Assembly (NCBI GenBank): GCA_036526255.1
Contig: DATCYW010000058.1
Span: 55,990 to 119,989 of the forward strand
Origin: Malonomonas sp036526255
Lineage (GTDB): Bacteria; Desulfobacterota; Desulfuromonadia; Desulfuromonadales; Geopsychrobacteraceae
Length of the DNA stretch: 64,000 nt
Reading direction: 5' to 3'
The first letter of the stretch is position 1. Each line of letters opens with the position of its first letter. The notes beneath the pieces are model-generated. The model made no database searches and was not told where the DNA came from. It was given only the letters and a program-made list of their open reading frames with translations. A program made the position numbers and the translations under genes. Positions 34,530 to 43,135 of the stretch are shown here, piece by piece.

Positions 34530-37322
34530 TCAAAGAAAACGTTCTTCGAACTCCTCTGCGTAAACCGGCTTACTGAACAGGAACCCCTGGTACTGATCGC
34601 AACCGCGGTACTTAAGGAACTGCTGCTGAAACTCGCTCTCGACCCCTTCAGCGACCACCTGCAACCCGAGCGAGTGCGCCATGGCAACAATCGCCTCGAC
34701 GATGGTCGCATCATTTCTGTCGGCTTCCAGGTCGCGGACAAAGGAACGGTCGATCTTTAACGTATCGATCGGGAACCGGGTCAGGTAACTCAGCGACGAG
34801 TAACCGGTACCGAAATCGTCGATCGCCAGCGTGACCCCGAGATCCTTGAGTTGTTGCAGCAACTGGATGGTGTTTTCCACCGTCTCCATCAACATGCTTT
34901 CGGTCAGCTCCAACTCAAGGCACTCAGGCTCCAGACCGGTTTCATGCAGAACTTCAGCGATCATCGGTAACAGATCTGGCTGCTGCAGCTGTCGCCCTGA
35001 AAGATTGACAGCAATCTTCATCGGCGGGGCACCGCTGTCCTGCCAGCTTTTAAGCTGGGCACAGCTGGTATGGAGAATCCAGCGCCCCAGCGGAACAATC
35101 AGCCCTGTCTCTTCGGCAATCGGAATAAAGCGCACCGGAGAGATCGTACCAAGCTCATCTTGCTCCCAGCGCACCAGTGCTTCCATGCCACAGACCTGTC
35201 CGGTCTGCATATCGACTTTCGGCTGATAGACCAGCCTGAACCCGCGTTGATGTTCGATATCGGAACGCAGATGATTCTCCAGAAACAACCGTTCTCGTGC
35301 CGACCGGTTCATCTCTTCGGAATAAAAATGGAAGGAGTTTCGCCCCTGCTGTTTGGCGTGATACATCGCGATATCGGCATGCCGCAGCAGAGTATCGGCA
35401 TCTCTTCCGTCTTCCGGATACAGAGCGATGCCGATACTGGCCGGTGTGACCATCTCGTGACTTCCGAGCACAAAAGGCCTGCTCATATCCTTGATCAGAC
35501 GCCGGGCTACAAAGGCTGCGTCTTCAGTGCTGCGCAACTTCGGCAGCAGCACGATAAACTCATCCCCCCCCAACCGCGCCAGCAACTGCTCCTGCTCATC
35601 AGCCGCCAAATCATCCCCCTCGGGGCGACCGATGGTATCTGAACGCCGCAGACAGTCCCTGAGCCGCTCTGCCGCGGCCTGCAACAGCTGATCGCCGACC
35701 GAGTGCCCAAGGGTGTCGTTGACCAGCTTGAAGTGATCCAGATCTAGAAACATCAGACCAAAATGAAAACCGTCGCGAAATTCCCGTTCGGCCATCATCA
35801 GCGTCTTCTCAAGTCGATTGCGCAACAGAATCCGGTTCGGCAACCCGGTCAGGGCATCGTAATAGGCCAGCCGGGTGATCTTCTGCTCAGCCCGTTTCTG
35901 CTCCGAGATATCCTTGAAAACACTGACACTGAACCGCTCCGGATCGATCGGATCGGAGAGGGCGCAGGAGAACAGCACCGGTATAGCCAAGTCACCATCG
36001 ACACAGACTTCGGTTTCGTAATTATTGAAATCGCCTTGCGAAAAGTGCTGTTGCAACTCTTCAGCTGTCGCGAAAGCGCTGGTTGCGACAAAAAGGCTGC
36101 TCAGGTTCCGACCGACCAGCTCCGCCTCGGCGACACCGAACAACGCCTCGGCCGCCGGGTTGGTCTTGAGAATCCAGCCGGTGCTGTCGGTGACCACCAG
36201 CGGGTCAATAACGGTGCGCAACATCAGGTTGAGCGAATCCCGCATCTGACTGGTCTGCAGCAACCGCTCGGTCAGGCTGTTGACCGCTGTGGCCAGATCT
36301 TCCAGTTCGTCGCCAGACTGCAGCTGTAGCCGCTGATCCAGCTTTCCCTCGGCCAGATTCTGGGTCTGCAGCTTAATCCGCTGAATGTTTTCTAGAATTG
36401 TTCGTGCCATATAATGGGCCAGCAGCACACCGAGCAACAACCCGAACAGACCCAGCAGCAGACAGTAAACAATCAGCCGATTAAGCAGCTGCTTGAAATA
36501 GCTCTGCTGCAGAATCGCCAGAGCGGTCCACTCCGTTCCGGGAACCGCAGCAAAGGCATAATAACTGCTCTCCCCATCGATCAGCCCCTGTGAGAAACCG
36601 ACCGCATCCAGCCCCTGCTGGGCGGCAATCTCCTGAAGTTGTCCTGACGCGGAAAAAACCGGCCGCAACAGACGAGACTGCGGATGAAGCAGAAGCTGCC
36701 CCTGAGAATCGATCAGCACCAACTTGATCACATGTTGAACATACCTGTCGCTGAAACGGCGGGTAAACTCGCTGAGCGGAACAGTCGCCTGCAACACCCC
36801 CTGCAGCTTACCGTTCTTTTTGCCAGTACGGGCCTGAGTGAAAACCAGCACCGGAGCATTGAAATCTGGATCCAGGTCAGCAATCGTCACCAACACAGAG
36901 TTCGGCTGCTCAAGAGCCTGCTGATAAGCCTGATGCGCCCCTTGTGGGAGACCTGCAACCGGGTTGCGCCCGGCCAGAAAACTCAGAGCGACTTCGCCGC
37001 TTCTATCCAGGTAGACAATTTTGGGGAAACTTGTGGAATAGCTGCGAAATTCCTGCAGGACAGGATCAGCCGTTGCGGTGAGATGAAAATCGAACAGCTT
37101 GATCCGCTCCAGATCGCTGCTCAACTTACTGATGATCTGCCCGGCCTCTACTGCCTGACTGCGGGCATGGGCCTCAAGTTTCTCGCGCTGCAGCCCCTGA
37201 TAAAAATCGGTGAAGATAAACAGACAGAAAGCACCGAGCAGCACCAGAGTCAGGAGAATCGAAAGGATCTGAGTGCTCATGAAGCGAAAGCGGATCGATT
37301 TCAGTCCGTGAGCCGTCTGCAT
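34530..37322 (-). CDS. sensor dCache-HAMP-PAS-GGDEF-EAL protein
   Basis: A 930-aa protein. One membrane helix (about 16-38) leads into a large periplasmic sensor (about 42-275, Cache-like), then a second helix (about 283-303), HAMP (about 304-357), PAS (about 362-478), GGDEF (intact GGDEF at 585-589) and EAL (EAL at 714-716, DDFGTGYSSLSYL). An RRSD sequence that could be an I-site is separated from GGDEF by an acidic insertion of about 20 residues (GRPEGDDLAADEQEQ). The chosen start MQTAHGLK has AAGG about 9 nt upstream; a TTG 19 codons earlier has none. Substrate or ligand unknown. Confidence 0.92.
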   Translation of the reverse strand: MQTAHGLKSIRFRFMSTQILSILLTLVLLGAFCLFIFTDFYQGLQREKLEAHARSQAVEAGQIISKLSSDLERIKLFDFHLTATADPVLQEFRSYSTSFPKIVYLDRSGEVALSFLAGRNPVAGLPQGAHQAYQQALEQPNSVLVTIADLDPDFNAPVLVFTQARTGKKNGKLQGVLQATVPLSEFTRRFSDRYVQHVIKLVLIDSQGQLLLHPQSRLLRPVFSASGQLQEIAAQQGLDAVGFSQGLIDGESSYYAFAAVPGTEWTALAILQQSYFKQLLNRLIVYCLLLGLFGLLLGVLLAHYMARTILENIQRIKLQTQNLAEGKLDQRLQLQSGDELEDLATAVNSLTERLLQTSQMRDSLNLMLRTVIDPLVVTDSTGWILKTNPAAEALFGVAEAELVGRNLSSLFVATSAFATAEELQQHFSQGDFNNYETEVCVDGDLAIPVLFSCALSDPIDPERFSVSVFKDISEQKRAEQKITRLAYYDALTGLPNRILLRNRLEKTLMMAEREFRDGFHFGLMFLDLDHFKLVNDTLGHSVGDQLLQAAAERLRDCLRRSDTIGRPEGDDLAADEQEQLLARLGGDEFIVLLPKLRSTEDAAFVARRLIKDMSRPFVLGSHEMVTPASIGIALYPEDGRDADTLLRHADIAMYHAKQQGRNSFHFYSEEMNRSARERLFLENHLRSDIEHQRGFRLVYQPKVDMQTGQVCGMEALVRWEQDELGTISPVRFIPIAEETGLIVPLGRWILHTSCAQLKSWQDSGAPPMKIAVNLSGRQLQQPDLLPMIAEVLHETGLEPECLELELTESMLMETVENTIQLLQQLKDLGVTLAIDDFGTGYSSLSYLTRFPIDTLKIDRSFVRDLEADRNDATIVEAIVAMAHSLGLQVVAEGVESEFQQQFLKYRGCDQYQGFLFSKPVYAEEFEERFL

Positions 37323-37435
37323 ACAAAACGCCTTTTCCAACAACAACCTCTGATTAAACCAAATGAATATACTTTCCAATCATAACCAATCGCCGACATC
37401 TTGGCGAGCATTTATTAATATTTTTTATCACATAA

Positions 37436-37473
37436 CAAAAAGGGCGGTTCCGCTTGCGCGAATCCGCCTTTTT
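37436..37473. terminator. bidirectional intrinsic terminator, ends the hemE-hemH unit
   Basis: The hairpin pairs AAAAAGG(G)CGGTTC with GAATCCGCCTTTTT with a 9-nt loop, with A-run and T-run on both sides. It follows the Cys-rich micro-gene on the minus strand. Confidence 0.88.
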
Positions 37474-37495
37474 CACTGCAATTGCTTATTAACGA

Positions 37496-37678
37496 TCAAT
37501 CGAAGCAGTCGCTCCGGTACATCATGGCCAGAGAGCCGCGACTGGCCAGACAGTCCGAGCAAAGCTGGCCGGCATCACCATAATCCTGCTCGGCAAGCAA
37601 TTGCCCGGCGATCTGCGCCGGTTCGGTTAACGGCTGGTCGGGATCAAATGCCTTCTTACAAAGCAGGCAATCCTTCAT
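37496..37678 (-). CDS. Cys-rich small protein coupled to hemH
   Basis: A 60-aa protein. It has two CxxC pairs, CLLC (4-7) and CSDC (40-43), plus C58 near the end, the pattern of a small zinc-ribbon or treble-clef metal site. Its ATG overlaps the hemH stop (4 nt), so it is translationally coupled, and a strong terminator follows. I do not recognise the family. A role in heme or iron handling is suggested only by position. Confidence 0.7.
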   Translation of the reverse strand: MKDCLLCKKAFDPDQPLTEPAQIAGQLLAEQDYGDAGQLCSDCLASRGSLAMMYRSDCFD

Positions 37679-38640
37679 AACGATTTTTCCTTCACCAGCG
37701 CCGCCATCGCATCAAGAAAGTCGGCATGTACGTTCAGCGATGGTGCCCGATGAAAGTGCAGAAATCCGGCTTCTGCTGCCAGGTCGCGGTACTGGATATC
37801 GATCTCTTCAAGGGTTTCGATATGATCAGAAACAAAGGAGACCGGGACCATCAGCAACGACTGATGACCGGCGGCCGCAAGCTGCTGAATCATCTCTTCG
37901 GTACCCGGTTCCATCCATTTTACCGGCCCGCTGCGGCTCTGCCAGGCAATTTTCCAGCCGTAATCACCGACCCGTTTCATCACCTGCTGTGCGGTGACTT
38001 CGACATGCTGCTGATAGGGGTCACCGCGGTCGATAAATTTCTGCGGCAAGGCGTGAGCGGAAAACAGGATCTGCACCTGATCGCGCAACAGATCGTGAAA
38101 GCTCTCCAGCCCCTCTTTGACCCGATTGGCCAGGGCGTCAAGGTAGCCGGGCCAGTCGTACCAGTCCTCGATCAGTTGATAGTCCAGTTCGGGATAGACC
38201 TGCGCCGCAGTGCGCTTGAAATCGTTGACGCTGCTGCCGGTGGTGGCGCCGGTGTAGTGCGGATACATTGACAGTACCACCGCCTTTTCGATCCCGGACG
38301 CCTTGATTTCAGCCAGGACCGCATCGGCGCGCGGATGCCAGTAGCGCATAATAACGAACGGCGTGACATTCTCCAGTCGCTGGGCGATGCCTGCTGCCTG
38401 CTGCTGCGTCCAGTCGAGCAACGGCGATTTGCCGCCGATGGTACGGTAGTTCTCCACCACCTTCTTCGCCCGGAAATGCGAGATCAGCTTGGCAAACGGT
38501 TTCTGCAGCAACGCACCGGCCGGCAACTGGATCAGTTCGCGGTCGGAGAACAGGTTAAACAGAAAAGGTTCAACGGCCGCCAGAGAATCAGGTCCGCCCA
38601 TGTTGAGCAGGATCAGTGCAGTTGGTTTGGCATCGGACAT
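37675..38640 (-). CDS. hemH: ferrochelatase
   Basis: A 321-aa protein with the start ALILLNMGGPDSLAAVEPFL (the LLNLGGP motif), SMYPHYTGATTGSS with the metal-binding His, LFSAHALPQKFIDRGDPY with the second conserved His/Glu region, and a C-terminal PVSFVSDHIETLEEID motif. It inserts Fe2+ into protoporphyrin IX (or coproporphyrin in the alternative route). It lacks the C-terminal [2Fe-2S] extension. It is separated from hemE by about 80 bp containing a short palindrome. Confidence 0.94.
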   Translation of the reverse strand: MSDAKPTALILLNMGGPDSLAAVEPFLFNLFSDRELIQLPAGALLQKPFAKLISHFRAKKVVENYRTIGGKSPLLDWTQQQAAGIAQRLENVTPFVIMRYWHPRADAVLAEIKASGIEKAVVLSMYPHYTGATTGSSVNDFKRTAAQVYPELDYQLIEDWYDWPGYLDALANRVKEGLESFHDLLRDQVQILFSAHALPQKFIDRGDPYQQHVEVTAQQVMKRVGDYGWKIAWQSRSGPVKWMEPGTEEMIQQLAAAGHQSLLMVPVSFVSDHIETLEEIDIQYRDLAAEAGFLHFHRAPSLNVHADFLDAMAALVKEKSL

Positions 38641-38662
38641 GATGGTCGGTCCTTACGGAAAA

Positions 38663-38689
38663 GGGGGACAGAATTGAATTCTATCCCCC
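38663..38689. repeat. short palindrome in the hemE-hemH gap
   Basis: Positions 38663-38689 read GGGGGA c AGAATT g AATTCT a TCCCCC, a near-perfect palindrome with one mismatched pair. No T-run follows. It resembles the short palindromic repeats (REP-like) scattered between genes in many bacteria, though no second copy was seen in this window. Confidence 0.5.
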
Positions 38690-38719
38690 GAGGTTCAGCA
38701 TATTTCCAAAGCAGAGGCG

Positions 38720-39754
38720 CTATTTCTGACTCAAGCGGTGGACGCACTCGACCATGTGTATCGCGTTCTCCGGCGGTACCGTCGGCAGAATGCCGTGGCC
38801 GAGGTTGAAGATGAAGCCGGGGCGATCAGCGTTCTCGTTGAGAATCCGCTGCACTTCGCGCTCGATGTGATCCTTCGGCGCGTAGAGCACGGTCGGATCG
38901 AGGTTACCCTGCACGGCGATGTCGGGGCCGAGGATGTCGCGGGCTTTGCCGAGGTTGACGTGCCAGTCGAGGCCGAGTACGTCGGCGCCGGCTTCCTTGA
39001 CCAGTTCGAGCATGGTGCCGCCGTTCTTGACGAAGTAGATGATCGGGATACCGTCGCGATTGAGGCCGTCGATCAGCTGCTTGACGTAGGGCAGGATGTA
39101 GCGCTCGAAATCGTGTGGCGCCAGCAGGCCGCCCCAGGTATCGAAAATCTGGATCGCCTGGGCACCGGCTTCGATCTGCATGTTCAGGTAGCGCCGGTCC
39201 ATCTCGGTGATCTTCTTCATCAGCGCATCATAGAGCGGAAAGTCAGAGTACATCATCTGCTTGAGGCTGGCGAAATCCTTGGAGCCCTTACCTTCGACCA
39301 TGTAGCAGGCCAGGGTAAAGGGAGCGCCACCGAAACCGATCAGCGGCACGCGCCCTTCAAAAGCAACCCGCAGCCGCTTGATGATGGCCGGCACATAGGA
39401 GACCGCCTGAGCCATGTCTTCGGGCACGATCAGCGCGTCGACATCGGCCGCGGTACGGATCGGCTTTTCGAACACCGGCCCCGGTACGAAATCGAGGGCC
39501 ATCCCCATCGGCTCGATCGGGGTGAGGATGTCGGAGAACAGAATCGCCGCGTCGGCCTTGAGAATATCGATCGGCTGGATGGTGACTTCGGCGGCGCGCG
39601 CCGGGTCCTTGCACAGGTCGAGGAAGGTGCCGCCCCCCTTGGCGCGGACATCCTTGTAGCACTGCAGGTAGCGGCCGGCCTGACGCATCAGCCAGACGGG
39701 CACACGATCAACGGGCTGACACCAGCAGGCTTTCAAAAAATTGTATTCGGTCAT
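38720..39754 (-). CDS. hemE: uroporphyrinogen decarboxylase
   Basis: A 344-aa TIM barrel with the substrate-binding PVWLMRQAGRYL motif near the N-terminus, SDILTPIEPMGM, GFGGAPFTLACYMVEGKGS, and a C-terminal FNLGHGILPTVPPENA. It decarboxylates uroporphyrinogen III to coproporphyrinogen III. Between the AhbD-like gene (72 bp upstream) and hemH (80 bp downstream) on the same strand; spacing allows a single transcript. Confidence 0.96.
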   Translation of the reverse strand: MTEYNFLKACWCQPVDRVPVWLMRQAGRYLQCYKDVRAKGGGTFLDLCKDPARAAEVTIQPIDILKADAAILFSDILTPIEPMGMALDFVPGPVFEKPIRTAADVDALIVPEDMAQAVSYVPAIIKRLRVAFEGRVPLIGFGGAPFTLACYMVEGKGSKDFASLKQMMYSDFPLYDALMKKITEMDRRYLNMQIEAGAQAIQIFDTWGGLLAPHDFERYILPYVKQLIDGLNRDGIPIIYFVKNGGTMLELVKEAGADVLGLDWHVNLGKARDILGPDIAVQGNLDPTVLYAPKDHIEREVQRILNENADRPGFIFNLGHGILPTVPPENAIHMVECVHRLSQK

Positions 39755-39826
39755 CTTTGCGAATCTCCTAAGCTAAACAAAAAGTATCATCGGCCAGGGA
39801 CGGCCGCCCAACAGGTATCCAGAAAG

Positions 39827-40939
39827 TTAATCCTTCGGCGCGTTCTCCGCCGCTTCTTTTTCCATCCGCTTCAGGGTGCGTTGCGGGATGTAGTTACAGA
39901 ACGGCTCCTCGGCCATGTAATCGCCATAAACCGCGTCGGCGCGGGCGCGACAGCCGCCGCAGACGTTGATGAACTCACACTCGCCGCACTTGCCGGTGTA
40001 CTTCTTGAAATCACGCAGGTCGTTGAAGACCTTGGAGTTGTACCAGAGGTCCTTGAACTTGACCTGCTTGACGTTGCCGACGCTCGAATGGAAGTAGGAG
40101 CAGGGCTTGAGGTTGCCGAAGCAATCAATCAGGCAGATGGTCTGCGCGGCGATACAGCCCTTGCCGCCGCCGGTCGAAAAGGTCAGGCTGCGGCGCTTGA
40201 AATCAACCCCTTCGGCCTTGGCCATCTGCGGCACGATGCGGTAGTAGTGGGGCGCGCAGGTCGGGCGCATGAGGATGTCATCCTCCTGCTTCTCCTGCTC
40301 GTAGTGCCAGGAGAGGATCTCTTCATAATCCTCTTTGGATACCAGCTCGTTCATGATCTCTTCGCCACGACCGGTCGGCACGATCATGAACATGTACCAG
40401 GCGGTGGCACCGATGCTCTTGGCCAGTTTGAAGCAATCGCCGATGTCGTGCTGGTTACGCTTGGTAAAAGAAGAGTTGACGAGAAACTTGATACCATTGC
40501 GCTTAAGGGTCGCGGCGCCGCGAATGGTCCCCTCAAAAGCGCCGGGGGACGAACGGAAATCATCATGGATCGCGGCGGTGGAACCGTCGAGTGACAGCGA
40601 GACCATCTTGATGTCGGCCTCTTTCATCTTCGCGCAGACCTCGTCGGTGATCAGCGTGCCGTTGGTCGCCATGCACATGCGCAGCCCCTTGCTGGTCCCG
40701 TACTTGGCGATATCGAAGATATCGGCCCGCATCAGCGGCTCGCCACCAGAAAGCACCATCACCGGCTGGCTGACTTCACAGATATCATCAATCAACTTAA
40801 AAGCTTCTTCGGTGCTGAAATCCCCTTCAGCGGACTGCATGTCTGATGAACAACGACAGTGCACGCAGTTGAGGTTGCAGCGCTGGGTGCTCTCCCAGGC
40901 CAACCATTTGGGGATATATTCGTCCTGCTTGGAACTCAT
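39827..40939 (-). CDS. ahbD: AhbD-like radical SAM/SPASM protein
   Basis: A 370-aa protein. Radical SAM motif C21-x3-C25-x2-C28 in WESTQRCNLNCVHCR, GGEP at VMVLSGGEPLMRADI, and a C-terminal SPASM-type Cys set (GCIAAQTICLIDCFGNLKPC then CGECEFINVCGGCRA). The start IPKWLAWESTQRC and the SPASM layout resemble AhbD, which converts Fe-coproporphyrin III to heme b in the siroheme-dependent route. A different heme-related or peptide-modifying rSAM is possible. Adjacent hemE/hemH supports a heme role. Confidence 0.68.
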   Translation of the reverse strand: MSSKQDEYIPKWLAWESTQRCNLNCVHCRCSSDMQSAEGDFSTEEAFKLIDDICEVSQPVMVLSGGEPLMRADIFDIAKYGTSKGLRMCMATNGTLITDEVCAKMKEADIKMVSLSLDGSTAAIHDDFRSSPGAFEGTIRGAATLKRNGIKFLVNSSFTKRNQHDIGDCFKLAKSIGATAWYMFMIVPTGRGEEIMNELVSKEDYEEILSWHYEQEKQEDDILMRPTCAPHYYRIVPQMAKAEGVDFKRRSLTFSTGGGKGCIAAQTICLIDCFGNLKPCSYFHSSVGNVKQVKFKDLWYNSKVFNDLRDFKKYTGKCGECEFINVCGGCRARADAVYGDYMAEEPFCNYIPQRTLKRMEKEAAENAPKD

Positions 40940-41057
40940 GCTGACTCCTTAATATCGGCTCACAGAGCGCCGAGAATATTGCGTGTTCGACAGGCGTTCG
41001 CAGTCGGCCAGAATACAACAGTTCGTCGGTAGAACTCAAGAACCGGCCAAGACCATC

Positions 41058-41783
41058 TCAGTCCGTTTCGACCGCCAGGATCAGGCGCGGGCCTTCCATC
41101 GAGACCTTGAAGACCTGCGGTGAAGCGTTCTGCAGCAGCTGCCAGAGATAGCTGTGAACACTGCCGTCTTCGGTAAACAGTCTGACCTTCAACAACAGGT
41201 CGAAAATCCGGGTGCGCATGATCTGATCACAACCGGCCAGATCGATCATCAACAGTGGCCCGGCAGCGACACCCGCCTGATGGAGCGGATCGGGGGAGAC
41301 CACCAGCCAGCCCTCGTATGCAGAAGGCAGGCCGACAGTCCGCAGATAGGCCGCCGCCAGCTCGCGATTGTAACGCTCAACCGCCATGGTTTCGCCCACC
41401 GCCAGCGGCAGCGCGGGCACCACAAACAGGTTGCCCCGTTCCTTCAGCTCGTCGAGTCCGGCGAGATAGTGCAGTTGCTGCAGGGCGCTGTCCAGATCAG
41501 CCTTGCGCAGGTGTGGTGCCAGCAGATAGGCATACTGGTCATAAGCCGGACGTTCTTCGCCAAAAGCCTGTATCGGCTGCCAGGGGGTTTCGGTCGGTGG
41601 CTGTTCCTTGAGGCGTGCCTCTTCCACCTGCGCCAACAGCTGTTGCAGTTTCAGCAGCTTCTGCTTCAGCAGCTCCGCCCGTTCGCTTTTCGACTCGGCC
41701 TCGGCCCGTACTTGGGGAACCAGGCCGACGCTCAAGCCGAAAAACAGCAGAAGGCAAAGACATCCGAGAAAAATTTTCTGCAT
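41058..41783 (-). CDS. uncharacterised secreted protein with coiled-coil start
   Basis: A 241-aa protein. A signal peptide (MQKIFLGCLCLLLFFGLSV, cut near VRA) is followed by a short Glu/Lys/Leu coiled coil (about residues 30-58) and an alpha/beta domain to the end. No Cys in the mature part except one in LAGCDQIM, and no catalytic motif that I recognise. The start at 41783 has GGAGCA 7 nt upstream; an ATG 5 codons earlier lacks one. It lies alone, 118 bp after the AhbD-like gene start on the same strand. Confidence 0.75.
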   Translation of the reverse strand: MQKIFLGCLCLLLFFGLSVGLVPQVRAEAESKSERAELLKQKLLKLQQLLAQVEEARLKEQPPTETPWQPIQAFGEERPAYDQYAYLLAPHLRKADLDSALQQLHYLAGLDELKERGNLFVVPALPLAVGETMAVERYNRELAAAYLRTVGLPSAYEGWLVVSPDPLHQAGVAAGPLLMIDLAGCDQIMRTRIFDLLLKVRLFTEDGSVHSYLWQLLQNASPQVFKVSMEGPRLILAVETD

Positions 41784-41888
41784 AAAAGTCTGCTCCATAA
41801 GGATTCACTCACAGGGAAAATCAAGCCGCTGGATTATACAGAAAATTGGCATCCAGATGAATTTTTTAATCTGGGCAGGCAATAAAAA

Positions 41889-41917
41889 ACCGGGGAGCTG
41901 TCTATCAGCTCCCCGGT
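41889..41917 (-). terminator. intrinsic terminator of the NMO-like gene
   Basis: A 12-bp perfect stem (41889/41890-41900 with 41906-41917), ACCGGGGAGCTG/CAGCTCCCCGGT, with a 5-nt loop and, on the minus strand, TTTTTT after it. Confidence 0.9.
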
Positions 41918-41946
41918 CTCAAACCATCGAACAGGCCTGGCTAACC

Positions 41947-43020
41947 TTAAGTGCGCTCGGTTGGCGGAAAAAGTTCGCTGAAGATCTCTTTGACCGTAGT
42001 GATCCGATCCGCCTTCCAGGCGTTGCTGCCGCAGAACACCAGACCGGTCTGCATATCACCGCGTTGGGCGCGATCGAGCGCGTGGACGATGCAGAAGCGC
42101 TCCTGCTCGGTCTTGTAGGCGCATTTCTTCAGACAGCCGGACGGACAGCGCGGAATACTTTCCAGATCATGCTGGCGGATCTGGTCGACATTCCCCTTGA
42201 TCGCGCGCCCCGGCAGCCCGGCCGGGCTCATGATCAGGCCGATATCTTCCTTGCGGCACTGAACGTAGGCCTGCTTGAAGGCATCGTCGGCGTCACACTC
42301 TTCAGTGGGAACGAAGCGGCTGCCCATCTGCACGCCGTCGGCGCCCTGCTCAAGAGCATACTCCAGATCCTGCCGGTCCCAGACCCCACCAGCGGCGATG
42401 ACCGGGATTTCAACATTCCACATCTGCTTGAAGTAGTCTTTCACTCCGCGCACCGTGGCGTACTGATCGTAGTCACCAGTGCCGATATTTTCCAACTTGT
42501 CGCCGAGATGACCACCGGCGGTATCCGGGTCTTCAACGACAACGGCATCGGGAAAGCGCTGGTAAGCCTTCTGCCATTTCCGCGTAATCAATTCAGCGGC
42601 CTTGACCGAAGAGACAATCGGCACCAGGGCGACATCGGGGTAATCGACGGTCAGACCGGGCAGGGTCAGCGGCAGTCCGGCACCACAGATGATCACCTTG
42701 GCGCCGGCTTCGCAGGACGCCTTGACGACATCATCGTAATTACTGACCGCAACCATGCAGTTGACACCGATAACACCGTCGGGAGCGATTTCGTAAGCCT
42801 TATGCAGCTCGTCGATCAACGCCTGCCGGTCGGCGGCGAAGTAATTCTTGCCGGTATAATGTTCGCTGTTCAGTGCCAGTCCGGCCGTCGCGATGATGCC
42901 GATACCGCCGTTCAACGCAACATGGCCAGCCAGCCGGTGACCGGAAACCCGGACCCCCATCCCCCCCTGAATCAGCGGAAAAGGAACGCTGTACTTACCG
43001 ATAGTCAATGCTTTATGCAT
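41947..43020 (-). CDS. nitronate monooxygenase-family flavin oxidoreductase
   Basis: A 357-aa TIM-barrel flavoprotein. The N-terminus PLIQGGMGVRVSGHRLAGHV matches the NMO/FabK/2-nitropropane dioxygenase family; FMN-site patterns include VIAAGGVWDRQDLEYALEQGADGVQMGSRF (seen as AAGGVWD and GADGVQMGSRFV). A Cys-rich segment near the C-terminus, CPSGCLKKCAYKTEQERFC, is unusual for classic NMO and may hold a metal or Fe-S site. Substrate unknown: nitronates, quinones or enoyl-ACP are all possible. Monocistronic. Confidence 0.85.
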   Translation of the reverse strand: MHKALTIGKYSVPFPLIQGGMGVRVSGHRLAGHVALNGGIGIIATAGLALNSEHYTGKNYFAADRQALIDELHKAYEIAPDGVIGVNCMVAVSNYDDVVKASCEAGAKVIICGAGLPLTLPGLTVDYPDVALVPIVSSVKAAELITRKWQKAYQRFPDAVVVEDPDTAGGHLGDKLENIGTGDYDQYATVRGVKDYFKQMWNVEIPVIAAGGVWDRQDLEYALEQGADGVQMGSRFVPTEECDADDAFKQAYVQCRKEDIGLIMSPAGLPGRAIKGNVDQIRQHDLESIPRCPSGCLKKCAYKTEQERFCIVHALDRAQRGDMQTGLVFCGSNAWKADRITTVKEIFSELFPPTERT

Positions 43021-43135
43021 AAAAACTCCTGTCGATTTACGATGCGGAATACTAGCAGCAGCTGGCCTGTCTCAATGTAATAGTTCTGTAAAATCTCACT
43101 TGTTCCCGCTGGTTAGCGGTGGTAATAGAGAAGGC

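Noticed and set aside
37322..37379. Longer TTG start for the large GGDEF-EAL sensor
   Set aside because: The 19 extra codons lack a ribosome site and the ATG at 37322 is closer to the first membrane helix.
38738..40594. Long open frame on the plus strand (about 618 codons)
   Set aside because: It runs antisense to hemE and the AhbD-like gene, has no domain signs and is rich in His, Val and Asp, as expected from the mirror of GC-rich coding sequence.
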